Positions 52,150 to 60,091 of a stretch of DNA of 64,000 nt are shown in pieces (within the stretch, counting starts at the first letter, position 1; each line of letters starts with the position of its first letter). The stretch is from UBA1672 sp964587815. Its GTDB lineage: Bacteria; Pseudomonadota; Alphaproteobacteria; Micavibrionales; Micavibrionaceae. The notes under the pieces are model-generated. The model was not told the DNA's origin. It did not search any database and worked only from the letters and a program-made list of their open reading frames with translations. The translations under genes and the position numbers were made by a program. The stretch covers positions 62,001 through 126,000 of the forward strand of contig CAZPMH010000001.1 of the NCBI GenBank assembly GCA_964587815.1, written 5' to 3'.

Positions 52150-53436
52150 ATGCCTATAAATATTACAATGCCTGCTCTTTCCCCGACCATGACTGATGGT
52201 ACGCTTGCCAAGTGGTTGAAATCTGAGGGGGATACTGTCGAAGCCGGAGATGTGATTGCCGAGATTGAAACGGATAAAGCCACGATGGAGGTAGAAGCCG
52301 TTGATGAGGGCGTTCTTGGCAAAATTATTGTTTCCGAAGGCACGGAAAATGTGCCTGTAAATGACGTGATTGCGGTTTTGCTGGAAGAGGGTGAGAGCGC
52401 CGATGATATTGGCGATGTCACGGCATCGACCGGTGGTGCAGAGAAGAAGGATGAGGCTTCCTCTGATGATTCTTCTTCTCAAAATGAGAAGAAGGAAGAG
52501 ACCAAAAAGCCGCAAACGACAACGAGCGATGATAAGGGTGACCGTATTTTTGCTTCTCCGCTCGCACGCAGAATTGCAGCCGACAAAGGACTGGATTTAA
52601 ATTCGATCAAAGGGTCGGGGCCGCGTGGTCGTATTGTTAAGGCTGATGTTGAAAACGCAAAGCCGGGCGATACAAAACAGCAGAGCCAAGGCGCGCCTCA
52701 GATGGCGGCCCATTATGACGACCCTGATGTTAAGACCAATGTTTACGGTATGGCTTATAAGGAAATTCCGAATAATAATGTGCGTAAAGTTGTTGCGCGT
52801 CGTTTATCGGAGTCAAAGCAAGAAATTCCACATTTCTATCTGACTGTGGAGTGCGTTTTGGATGAATTGTTGTCTGCGCGTAAGGCGATTAACGATAAGG
52901 CCAATGGTGAATATAAGCTGTCGGTGAATGATTTTATCATCAAGGCGGCGGCGATGGCGCTCAAGGCTTATCCTGCAGCAAATGTGTCATGGAATGACGA
53001 TGCGATCCATCAATTCTTGAAGGCTGATATATCGGTTGCGGTTTCTACGCCGAACGGTCTGATTACACCGATTATCCACAGTGCTGAAGATAAGGGTTTG
53101 AAGGAAATTTCTATTCAAATGAAAGATTTGGCAGGGCGTGCGCGCGAGAACAAGTTGAAGCCTGAGGAGTTTCAGGGTGGGTCTTTCTCTATCTCTAATC
53201 TAGGGATGTTCGGCGTGAAGGAATTTGCCGCCATTGTGAACCCGCCGCAGGGTTGTATCCTTGCGATTGGTGCAGGCGAGCAACGCCCTGTTGTTGTAAA
53301 TGGTCAAATTGAGATTAAAACTGTTATGAATTGCACGCTATCTGTTGACCACCGCTCTGTTGACGGTGCGGTTGGTGCGGAATATTTGCAGTATTTCAAA
53401 CAGTTCATCGAGAACCCCGTTAGTATGTTGGTCTAA
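52150..53436 (+). CDS. pdhC: pyruvate dehydrogenase E2 component (dihydrolipoamide acetyltransferase)
   Basis: E2 forms the core of the complex and transfers the acetyl group from lipoate to CoA. The 428 residues contain one lipoyl domain (1-80, lysine K43) and an acidic, Lys/Ser-rich linker. A peripheral-subunit-binding domain follows (FASPLARRIAADKGLDL to GPRGRIVKADVE). The catalytic domain carries the active-site motif DHRSVDGAVGAEYL with its histidine and aspartate near the C-terminus. There is one lipoyl domain, compared with three in E. coli; the second lipoyl domain of the system is on PdhB. Confidence 0.96.
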   Translation: MPINITMPALSPTMTDGTLAKWLKSEGDTVEAGDVIAEIETDKATMEVEAVDEGVLGKIIVSEGTENVPVNDVIAVLLEEGESADDIGDVTASTGGAEKKDEASSDDSSSQNEKKEETKKPQTTTSDDKGDRIFASPLARRIAADKGLDLNSIKGSGPRGRIVKADVENAKPGDTKQQSQGAPQMAAHYDDPDVKTNVYGMAYKEIPNNNVRKVVARRLSESKQEIPHFYLTVECVLDELLSARKAINDKANGEYKLSVNDFIIKAAAMALKAYPAANVSWNDDAIHQFLKADISVAVSTPNGLITPIIHSAEDKGLKEISIQMKDLAGRARENKLKPEEFQGGSFSISNLGMFGVKEFAAIVNPPQGCILAIGAGEQRPVVVNGQIEIKTVMNCTLSVDHRSVDGAVGAEYLQYFKQFIENPVSMLV

Positions 53437-53452
53437 AGAAAGGTCTCAAAAC

Positions 53453-53635
53453 ATGAAAAATTTACTTGTTCTTACCCTTTGCATTCTCAGTCTTGCTGCA
53501 TGCAGGACCACAGTAAAAACGGATAGCCCGGATGTCAGTGTTAAGGGTGATGGGTACGAAGTTCAGATCGACGGAGACAGTAACCAAAAACGTGATTTCT
53601 GTCCGCCAGGTCAGGCCAAAAAAGGAAACTGCTAA
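53453..53635 (+). CDS. small lipoprotein
   Basis: A 60-residue protein with a type II signal peptide: MKNLLVLTLCILSLAAC ends in the lipobox LAAC with the lipidated cysteine at residue 17. The mature part is short and polar (TTVKTDSPDVSVKGDGYEVQ) and ends in a second Cys pair (FCPPGQAKKGNC). The frame is open further upstream inside pdhC, but this ATG lies 17 bases after the pdhC stop and gives a perfect lipobox. Residue +2 is Arg, not Asp, so export to the outer membrane by the Lol system (6605-8980) is expected. Function unknown. Confidence 0.75.
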   Translation: MKNLLVLTLCILSLAACRTTVKTDSPDVSVKGDGYEVQIDGDSNQKRDFCPPGQAKKGNC

Positions 53636-53638
53636 CCT

Positions 53639-54175
53639 ATGAGCGTGAACAGATATCCGATTGTTGGCGTTATGGGATCACACGAAAAGGCGTGGCATGA
53701 TTTTGCCTATCCTGCCGGTGAGTTGATTGCGCAACGCGGATATAACTTACTAACCGGTGCAGGGGCAGGCGTGATGACCGAAGCGGCGCGCGGTTTTACT
53801 GAATTCCAGCCGCGCGATGGTGTGAGTATTGGTATTTTACCTGCTGTCGATTATAAGGGACAAAATCTGGACAAAGAAGAATATCCTAACCCCTATATCG
53901 AAATTCCGATGATTACACCGCTCAGCATGAAAGCGCAGAGCGATGTCATGCCGTTCAGCCGCAATTTGGTGAATGTTATGACAGCGCAGGCTTTGATTAT
54001 TTTACCGGGTTCACACGGCACGAAAAACGAGGTGTCTCTTGCGTTGATGTATAACAAGCCGATGATTATGTTTGGCCCTGAAAAAGAATTTGCAAAATTC
54101 CCGGAAGATCCGCTGCGCGCCGATACGCTCGACCATGTTGAGCAGTTTTTTGATGACGTATTCGGCACGAAATAA
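53639..54175 (+). CDS. LOG/SLOG-family nucleotide-binding protein
   Basis: This 178-residue Rossmann-like protein has an N-terminal strand and glycine loop (YPIVGVMGSHEKAWHDFA), LLTGAGAGVMTEAARGF, a R-N segment (MPFSRNLVNVMTAQALIILPG) and PGSHGTKNEVSLALMYNKP. These match the LOG/SLOG superfamily, where the usual motif is PGGxGTxxE; here it reads PGSHGTKNE. Relatives include LOG cytokinin-activating phosphoribohydrolases and DprA/Smf-like proteins. The substrate cannot be read from the sequence. It starts 4 bases after the lipoprotein stop and precedes lpdA by 32 bases, so it belongs to the pdh transcription unit. Confidence 0.8.
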   Translation: MSVNRYPIVGVMGSHEKAWHDFAYPAGELIAQRGYNLLTGAGAGVMTEAARGFTEFQPRDGVSIGILPAVDYKGQNLDKEEYPNPYIEIPMITPLSMKAQSDVMPFSRNLVNVMTAQALIILPGSHGTKNEVSLALMYNKPMIMFGPEKEFAKFPEDPLRADTLDHVEQFFDDVFGTK

Positions 54176-54207
54176 ATTATTTCCATTTAAAGTATAAGGT
54201 TAGAAAA

Positions 54208-55605
54208 ATGGCAAAAGAGTTTGATATTGTTGTAATTGGTGGCGGTCCCGGAGGGTATGTCGCGGCGATTCGCGCGGCGCAGTTGGGTATGAAGGCGGCG
54301 GTTGTGGAATCGACACATCTTGGCGGTATTTGCCTGAACTGGGGGTGTATTCCGACGAAGGCTTTGTTGCGTTCAAGTGAGACCTACCACATGTTGCATA
54401 ACCTTGGCGATTTTGGGTTGTCTGCTAAAGATATCGGGTTTGATCTTAAGAAAATCGTTGAACGTTCGCGCGGTGTTGCGGGACAGCTTTCGGGTGGTAT
54501 CAAGCACCTGTTGAAGAAGAACAAAGTTACGGTTTTTGACGGGTGGGGCAAGCTGCAGGGCAAAGGCAAGCTGAATGTCGAAAAAGATGGCAAAGTGATT
54601 GAAACCCTGAGTGCGAAACACATTATCGTTGCTACGGGTGCGCGGGCGCGTGAATTGCCCGGGCTAGAGCCTGATGGGAAGTTGGTTTGGACGTATCGTG
54701 AGGCGATGATTCCTGAAGAGATGCCGAAATCGATTCTTGTCGTTGGTTCAGGCGCGATTGGTATTGAATTTGCCAGCTTCTACCGCTCTATGGGTGCGGA
54801 GGTGACTGTTGTTGAGGTTATGGATCGCGTGCTGCCTGTCGAAGATGCCGAGATTTCCGCGATGGCACAAAAAGCCTTTGAAAAGCAAGGTATGAAGATT
54901 ATTACGTCTGCCAAGGTCACAAAGCTGGATAAGGCGAAAAATTCAGTTACCGCCACGGTGGAAACGAAAAAAGGTAACGAGAAGATCAAAGTCGATCGCG
55001 TGATCATGGCGGTTGGTATTGTTGGTAATACCGAAAGTGTAGGCCTAGAGAATACGAAGGTTAAAACCGATCGCGGGCATATTGTGACCAATGAATGGAT
55101 GGAAACCGATGAAAAGGGCGTTTACGCGATTGGCGATGTTACGGGCGCTCCGTGGCTTGCGCATAAGGCGTCGCATGAAGGAATTATCGCGATTGAAAAG
55201 ATTGCAGGGCAAAAGGGCGTGCACCCGCTGAATAAATCAAACATTCCCGGCTGTACGTATTGTCACCCACAGATTGCTTCGGTTGGAATGACAGAGCAGG
55301 CCGCGAAGGAGGCGGGACGCAAGGTTAAGGTCGGGCGCTTCCCGTTCATGGGGAATGGTAAGGCGATTGCACTTGGTGAGCCGGAAGGTTTGGTGAAGAC
55401 GATTTTTGATGAGAAGACAGGTGAGTTGCTCGGTGCGCATATGATTGGGCATGAAGTGACCGAAATGATTCAAGGGTATGTCATTGCCAAGACTTTGGAA
55501 ACGACCGAAGCGGAGTTGATGCACACGATCTTCCCGCACCCGACACTGTCCGAGATGATGCATGAAAGTGTTCTGGACGCATATGGCAAGGCAATACACT
55601 TCTAA
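54208..55605 (+). CDS. lpdA: dihydrolipoyl dehydrogenase (E3)
   Basis: E3 reoxidises dihydrolipoamide with NAD and serves the pyruvate and probably other 2-oxoacid complexes. The 465 residues have the FAD-binding VVIGGGPGGYVAAIRAAQLG and the redox disulfide in GGICLNWGCIPTKALL. The NAD-binding LVVGSGAIGIEFASFYRSMG follows, and the C-terminal HTIFPHPTLSEMMHE has the catalytic His-Glu pair. Unlike some E3 proteins it lacks an N-terminal lipoyl domain. It ends the pdh core; a methyltransferase gene follows before lipA. Confidence 0.97.
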   Translation: MAKEFDIVVIGGGPGGYVAAIRAAQLGMKAAVVESTHLGGICLNWGCIPTKALLRSSETYHMLHNLGDFGLSAKDIGFDLKKIVERSRGVAGQLSGGIKHLLKKNKVTVFDGWGKLQGKGKLNVEKDGKVIETLSAKHIIVATGARARELPGLEPDGKLVWTYREAMIPEEMPKSILVVGSGAIGIEFASFYRSMGAEVTVVEVMDRVLPVEDAEISAMAQKAFEKQGMKIITSAKVTKLDKAKNSVTATVETKKGNEKIKVDRVIMAVGIVGNTESVGLENTKVKTDRGHIVTNEWMETDEKGVYAIGDVTGAPWLAHKASHEGIIAIEKIAGQKGVHPLNKSNIPGCTYCHPQIASVGMTEQAAKEAGRKVKVGRFPFMGNGKAIALGEPEGLVKTIFDEKTGELLGAHMIGHEVTEMIQGYVIAKTLETTEAELMHTIFPHPTLSEMMHESVLDAYGKAIHF

Positions 55606-55660
55606 AGCTATACTTTTTTGGGGCTTTCGCGTATCTTGAACGAGATAAAAAGGATACGAT

Positions 55661-56380
55661 ATGGATCTTAAAGAAGAAGATATTCTGGGTGATAAAATCC
55701 ACTCTCACTGGTATTACGTTTCCAAGGGGCGCGCGATGCGTAAATTTCTTGGTGTTTCGCATGTGCCTGAGGTTTTAGATGTGGGCGCAGGCTCAGGCGT
55801 TTTTTCGCGTCAGCTTCTTGATCATAATTTATGTGACAGCGCGGTGTGCGTTGACCCGGGATATGAAAAAGAGCATGAGGATCTTCAAAACAACAAGCCA
55901 ATCAAGTTCGTAAAATCGATTGAGAAAACCACGCAAAAGCTGGTTTTGATGATGGATGTTCTAGAGCATGTGCCCGATGACGTGGCGCTGTTGAAGGAAT
56001 ATGCAGACAGCATGCCTGAAGACGGGCAGGTCTTAATTACAGTACCCGCATTTCAATTTATGTGGTCGGCGCATGATGTTTTTCTGGAACATTATCGCCG
56101 CTATACCATTGAAATGATGGAAAAAGTGATCAAGGATGCTGGTTTAAAGCCGATTAAAAGCCGTTACTTCTTTGGCTCTTTGTTCCCTGCGGTAGCAGGT
56201 ATTCGCATTGCGAAAAATGTTGCGCGGCGTGGCGCGGAATTTGAACCTGAAAGCGAATTAAAGTTATATCCAGATTGGTTTAACAACACGCTGATTAAAA
56301 TTCATGATGTGGAGCGTGCCAGCCTATTTGGCATAAACAAGGCTTTTGGCTTGAGTGTTTTTTGTTTATGCGGTAAGTAA
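55661..56380 (+). CDS. class I SAM-dependent methyltransferase
   Basis: This 239-residue protein has a SAM-binding motif I (EVLDVGAGSGVFSRQLL), an acidic end of strand 2 (CVDPGYEKEHEDL), and motif II-like MMDVLEHVPDDVALLKEYAD. LITVPAFQFMWSAHDVFLEHYRRY resembles the methyltransferase-11/23 families. The substrate is unknown. The C-terminal half has a hydrophobic GSLFPAVAGIRIA segment that could bind lipid or membrane. Its place between lpdA and lipA is not part of the usual pdh order. The start ATG follows AAAAGGA by a few bases. Confidence 0.85.
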   Translation: MDLKEEDILGDKIHSHWYYVSKGRAMRKFLGVSHVPEVLDVGAGSGVFSRQLLDHNLCDSAVCVDPGYEKEHEDLQNNKPIKFVKSIEKTTQKLVLMMDVLEHVPDDVALLKEYADSMPEDGQVLITVPAFQFMWSAHDVFLEHYRRYTIEMMEKVIKDAGLKPIKSRYFFGSLFPAVAGIRIAKNVARRGAEFEPESELKLYPDWFNNTLIKIHDVERASLFGINKAFGLSVFCLCGK

Positions 56381-56401
56381 GGGCCAAATAAGGACGAGAG
56401 T

Positions 56402-57367
56402 ATGACATACAACCCTGATTTATTGGACAAGGCGAAACGCCATCCGGAGAAACAAAAGAACCCGGACCGCCCCGCAGGGCGTAAGCCTGACTGGATTCGC
56501 GTTCCTGCGCCGCAGGGTAAGGTTTATGCCGAAACCAAAGATATTGTTCGTAAGCAAAAACTCACGACCGTTTGTGAAGAAGCCGGATGTCCGAATATCG
56601 GTGAATGCTGGCAGCAAAAGCATGCCACTTTTATGATTTTGGGTGAGGTGTGTACTCGCGCCTGTGCCTTCTGCAATGTCGCAACAGGGCGGCCTGATGC
56701 GGTTGATAATCTGGAGCCGCTTCGTATTGGCGTTGCTGTCAAACAGATGGGGCTTAAGCATGTTGTGATTACAGCGGTTGATCGTGATGATTTAGAAGAT
56801 GGCGGCGCGGATCATTTTGTTAAAACCATTCAAGCCATTCGGATGAAGAGCCCGGGTACAACTGTTGAAATTTTACCTGGTGATTACAAGGGCGATATTG
56901 GTGATATTGATCACGTCATTCATGCCAAACCTGATGTGTTTAATCATAATTTAGAGACTGTGCCGCGTTTGTATCCAACGATTCGTCCGGGGGCGCGTTA
57001 TTTCCGTTCGCTGCGCCTGTTGGAGCGCGTGAAGGATGTTGACCCGACGATCTTTACGAAGTCAGGCATGATGGTTGGGCTTGGTGAGACGCGCGAGGAA
57101 GTCGGGCAGGTGATGGATGATATGCGTGCGGCGAATATTGATTTTATTACAATTGGTCAGTATTTGCAGCCGACACCAAAGCACGCGCCTGTTATGAAAT
57201 GGTGGACTCCTGAGGAATTTGAGGGGCTTACACGCATGGCGAAGGCAAAGGGTTTCCTTATGGTTTCTGCAACGCCGTTGACGCGTTCCTCTCATCATGC
57301 CGGTGATGATTTTGCAAAATTAAAAGCGGCGCGCGATGCCAAATTTGGCACAGTGGCGGCGGAGTAG
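56402..57367 (+). CDS. lipA: lipoyl synthase
   Basis: LipA, a radical-SAM enzyme, inserts two sulfur atoms into octanoyl groups on lipoyl domains such as those of PdhB and PdhC. The 321 residues show the auxiliary-cluster cysteines in CEEAGCPNIGEC (C-x4-C-x5-C) and the radical-SAM cluster in CTRACAFCNVATG (C-x3-C-x2-C). The C-terminal arginine-serine motif is in TRSSHHAGDDF. The position next to the pdh genes fits the function; lipB is not in the window. It is followed 15 bases downstream by a ratA-like gene, an order common in alphaproteobacteria. Confidence 0.97.
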   Translation: MTYNPDLLDKAKRHPEKQKNPDRPAGRKPDWIRVPAPQGKVYAETKDIVRKQKLTTVCEEAGCPNIGECWQQKHATFMILGEVCTRACAFCNVATGRPDAVDNLEPLRIGVAVKQMGLKHVVITAVDRDDLEDGGADHFVKTIQAIRMKSPGTTVEILPGDYKGDIGDIDHVIHAKPDVFNHNLETVPRLYPTIRPGARYFRSLRLLERVKDVDPTIFTKSGMMVGLGETREEVGQVMDDMRAANIDFITIGQYLQPTPKHAPVMKWWTPEEFEGLTRMAKAKGFLMVSATPLTRSSHHAGDDFAKLKAARDAKFGTVAAE

Positions 57368-57382
57368 TACAATAGAGTTAGT

Positions 57383-57865
57383 ATGACAACACACGCGGAA
57401 AGACGAACACTTCCTTACACCCCCGAACAATTGTTTCATATTGTTGCGGATGTAAAGCGTTATCCTGAATTTCTGCCGTGGTGTATGTCGGCTCGGATTA
57501 CGCGAGAAGAGAGCAATGTTTTCTATGCGGACTTGGTTATCGGATACAAGATGATCCGTGAGAAATACGGCTCTAAGGTGACTTTGAAAGAACCTGATCA
57601 TATTCATGTGGAATATCTTTCAGGGCCGATGAAATATCTGTCCAATCACTGGAAGTTTATTCGTGAGGATGACGGATCGTGTACGATTGATTTCTTTGTT
57701 GATTTTGAATTTAAAAACCGTCTTTTGCAGAATTTGATCGGAGTGTTTTTCAACGAGATTGTTCAACGCATGGTTGGCGCGTTTGAAGCGCGGGCACGTG
57801 ATTTATACGGAGCGAGTGGCCTAGACTATATCAATGAGAAGGGTGAGCGCTTGATCACGAGTTGA
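57383..57865 (+). CDS. ratA: COQ10/RatA family SRPBCC-domain protein
   Basis: This 160-residue START-like protein matches the family known as COQ10 in eukaryotes (ubiquinone binding, needed for respiration) and RatA in E. coli (reported ribosome-association inhibitor). Visible features are LPYTPEQLFHIVADVKRYPEFLPWC at the N-terminus, IREKYGSKVTLKEPDHIHVE, and a C-terminal helix FFNEIVQRMVGAFEARARDLYG. In an alphaproteobacterium next to lipA the ubiquinone-binding role is more plausible; the symbol is used only for the family. Its 3' end overlaps the convergent cinA by 45 bases. Confidence 0.88.
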   Translation: MTTHAERRTLPYTPEQLFHIVADVKRYPEFLPWCMSARITREESNVFYADLVIGYKMIREKYGSKVTLKEPDHIHVEYLSGPMKYLSNHWKFIREDDGSCTIDFFVDFEFKNRLLQNLIGVFFNEIVQRMVGAFEARARDLYGASGLDYINEKGERLITS

Positions 57866-58291
57866 TAGGCGCACTTGGTTTCTGTCACCTTCAGAAATGA
57901 ATTTATGTGCTTGGGGCGTTTCGCCCTTTTTTGCTGTCCCGATATAGACGAGGCCGACTGGTTTTTCTGCGCTTCCGCCACTAGGGCCTGCGATGCCTGT
58001 CACGGAGACGGCGATATCGGCGCGGCTGTTTTTTAATGCGCCCTCAGCCATGGCTTTTGCGCATTCCGCGCTGACTGCGCCATGTGTTTCTAATATCTCA
58101 TCAGGAACGCCCAACAGCTCATGCTTGGATTCGTTTGAATAGGTTATGAATCCACGTTCGAACACATCAGAAGAGCCAGCTAAATCCGTCATAGCCACAG
58201 CAATCATACCGCCCGTGCAGCTTTCTGCGGTGACGAGTGAGAGGTTTTTTGCGCGTAGATGTTCGCTGAGTTTTACGGCCAAATCAGACAT
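57821..58291 (-). CDS. pncC: CinA C-terminal domain protein (nicotinamide-nucleotide amidase)
   Basis: This 156-residue stand-alone CinA C-domain protein probably hydrolyses nicotinamide mononucleotide to nicotinate mononucleotide for NAD recycling. The conserved TAESCTGGMIAVAMTDLAGS near residue 20, VSVTGIAGPSGGSAEKPVGLVY and a Ser/Lys-containing active-site region are present. It overlaps pgpA upstream by 8 bases and the convergent ratA downstream by 45 bases. The order ispDF-pgpA-cinA on one strand is typical for alphaproteobacteria. Confidence 0.93.
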   Translation of the reverse strand: MSDLAVKLSEHLRAKNLSLVTAESCTGGMIAVAMTDLAGSSDVFERGFITYSNESKHELLGVPDEILETHGAVSAECAKAMAEGALKNSRADIAVSVTGIAGPSGGSAEKPVGLVYIGTAKKGETPQAHKFISEGDRNQVRLSTRDQALTLLIDIV

Positions 58292-58769
58292 AGGCAGACA
58301 GTCCTATCACGACAAGGGCGGCGAGCAAACCTGCGGCGATATCATCGCTCATTACGCCCAGCGCGCCTTTGACGTTTTTATCTAAAAAGCTGATCGGCCA
58401 GGGTTTGAGGATATCGAAAAAGCGGAAGGCGATGAATGCGACGAATATATATAACGGATTTAGTGCCGCGGGGATGAGAGCAATCCATTGCCCCGCAACC
58501 TCATCAACCACGATCATTTTAGAGTCATGCCCATCCATCGCTTGGTCAAATTTATGCGACGCCCATAAGCCAATGATTGTGATCATTGCTGCGGATATGG
58601 CAAGTACTGTTTGACCGCCTGTGGCGTAGATTGCAACGCCAAAGGGAAGCGCGCCTAAGCTGCCCCAAGTTCCGGGAGCGGGGGAGAGAAAGCCACAGCC
58701 GAACCAGCTGGCGATGCGGACATATGCGTCGGAAAAACTGACCTGTTCAGGGATTTTGAATTTAATCAT
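58284..58769 (-). CDS. pgpA: phosphatidylglycerophosphatase A
   Basis: PgpA dephosphorylates phosphatidylglycerol phosphate, the last step of phosphatidylglycerol synthesis. The 161-residue membrane protein has WFGCGFLSPAPGTWGSLGAL, DPK-like HDSKMIVVDEVAGQWIAL, and FIAFRFFDILKPWPISFLDK with membrane helices between, matching the family. The frame is open to 58820, but the ATG at 58769 (MIKFKIPEQVSF) is taken as the start. It overlaps ispDF upstream and cinA downstream by 8 bases each, so the three genes form one operon. Confidence 0.94.
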   Translation of the reverse strand: MIKFKIPEQVSFSDAYVRIASWFGCGFLSPAPGTWGSLGALPFGVAIYATGGQTVLAISAAMITIIGLWASHKFDQAMDGHDSKMIVVDEVAGQWIALIPAALNPLYIFVAFIAFRFFDILKPWPISFLDKNVKGALGVMSDDIAAGLLAALVVIGLSAYV

Positions 58770-59976
58770 TTCCTGCCTCCTGCAAGGGAAGAGAGACGGA
58801 CACAATTGCTTGTGCGGCAATGCCTTCTTCGCGACCTGTGAAGCCGAGTTTTTCGGTTGTTGTTGCCTTGATGTTAATCCGTGACTTCTCTACGCTTAGT
58901 ATTTCAGCGATGCGGCTTGTTATTGCCTCACGGTGTGGGCCGATTTTGGGTGCTTCGCACATCAGTGTTATATCGGCGTTGATCAATTTTCCGTCTTTAT
59001 CGCGCAACATTTGCATCGCGTGCTCTAAGAATATAGCGCTGTCCATGTCTTTAAAGTCGTTATTGGAGGGCGGGAAGTGCAAGCCGATATCTCCTTCGCC
59101 GATTGCGCCGTAAATCGCATCAGTCAGAGCATGTAAACCAACATCTGCATCGGAATGGCCCAGCAATTTTCGGCTGTGGGGGATATCCACGCCGCATAAA
59201 CGCACCTTATCCACAGATTCCGTATCGTTATTGTCAAAGGCATGCACATCAAAGCCTTGGCCCGTTCGAACTTCTGTGGATAAGTGTGTTGATAGAAGTG
59301 TATTCACAAAGAGTAAATCCTCAGGATAAGTAACTTTGATATTATGGCGTCCACCAGTTACAAATTCAACAGGGACACCTGATTTAATGGCCAGGCCAGC
59401 GTCATCCGTATGCGGTTCATCTTTAAATTGTTCGTGTGCCTTTTTGATGATGTCGTATCGGAAGGCCTGCGGCGTTTGGATAGCATGAATATTATCTCGG
59501 GGGATGTCGTCCCCATTTTTATGCCTCAATGTATCTGAAACAGACGTTGATAAGGTTGCCGCATCTTTGCTTTGAAGCGCGTGAAGGAGGGCATCTATAT
59601 CAGCATGCGTAATAAGAGGGCGCGCGGCATCGTGAATTAAAATAATCTGCTCTGATTGCGTTTGGTTTTTGAGGTGTTCCAAAACATTGGCGACGCTTTC
59701 CTGTCTTGTTTTCCCGCCATTCACATACTCGACAGGTTTTGATATGTTTTTGCAAATTTCAACATAATCATCTGCATAGTCAGGATTTATAGCGATAACA
59801 ATTTTATCGAGTGCCTTGTGCTCTTCGAATGCCATTAGCGTATGAAGAAGAAGCGGTTTGCCTGCAATCTCCAGAAACTGTTTTGGCTTCTTAATATCTT
59901 CTTGATTAAACATGCGCGTGCCTGTGCCCGCGGCCACAATAATCAATATAAAGTCTTCTTGTTTGTGATTTGACAC
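58762..59976 (-). CDS. ispDF: bifunctional IspD/IspF enzyme
   Basis: A fused two-domain enzyme of the MEP pathway. The N-terminal part (about 1-235) is IspD, 2-C-methyl-D-erythritol 4-phosphate cytidylyltransferase, with the nucleotide-binding VAAGTGTRM and HDAARPLITHADIDALL. The C-terminal part (about 240-404) is IspF, MEcPP synthase, with TGQGFDVHAF, GHSDADVGLHALTDAIYGAIG and CEAPKIGPHREAI metal and substrate motifs. The IspDF fusion is common in alphaproteobacteria. The frame is open to an ATG at 60009 without a ribosome site; GTG 59976 with GGAAAAGAAAAG upstream is preferred. It is transcribed divergently from ntrY. Confidence 0.94.
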   Translation of the reverse strand: MSNHKQEDFILIIVAAGTGTRMFNQEDIKKPKQFLEIAGKPLLLHTLMAFEEHKALDKIVIAINPDYADDYVEICKNISKPVEYVNGGKTRQESVANVLEHLKNQTQSEQIILIHDAARPLITHADIDALLHALQSKDAATLSTSVSDTLRHKNGDDIPRDNIHAIQTPQAFRYDIIKKAHEQFKDEPHTDDAGLAIKSGVPVEFVTGGRHNIKVTYPEDLLFVNTLLSTHLSTEVRTGQGFDVHAFDNNDTESVDKVRLCGVDIPHSRKLLGHSDADVGLHALTDAIYGAIGEGDIGLHFPPSNNDFKDMDSAIFLEHAMQMLRDKDGKLINADITLMCEAPKIGPHREAITSRIAEILSVEKSRINIKATTTEKLGFTGREEGIAAQAIVSVSLPLQEAGND

Positions 59977-60007
59977 GGTGCTTTTCTTTTCCAAACGCCA
60001 ACAGGAC

Positions 60008-60024
60008 ATACAATTCTGTTGTAT
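60008..60024. promoter_or_regulatory. palindrome in the ispDF-ntrY divergent gap
   Basis: ATACAA (60008-60013) and TTGTAT (60019-60024) form a perfect 6-base inverted repeat with a 5-base centre. It overlaps the -35 element of the possible ntrY promoter and so is placed like an operator for either gene. Confidence 0.35.
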
Positions 60025-60047
60025 TTCTGCATGATAAGTTGTAAAAA
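60019..60047 (+). promoter_or_regulatory. possible ntrY promoter
   Basis: TTGTAT (60019-60024) and TAAAAA (60042-60047) with 17-base spacing lie 45 bases upstream of the ntrY TTG. The -35 element is the right arm of the palindrome. Confidence 0.35.
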
Positions 60048-60091
60048 TGCAACACTTCTTAGAAACTTGAATTCAAAGCTTAGGTGATTGT

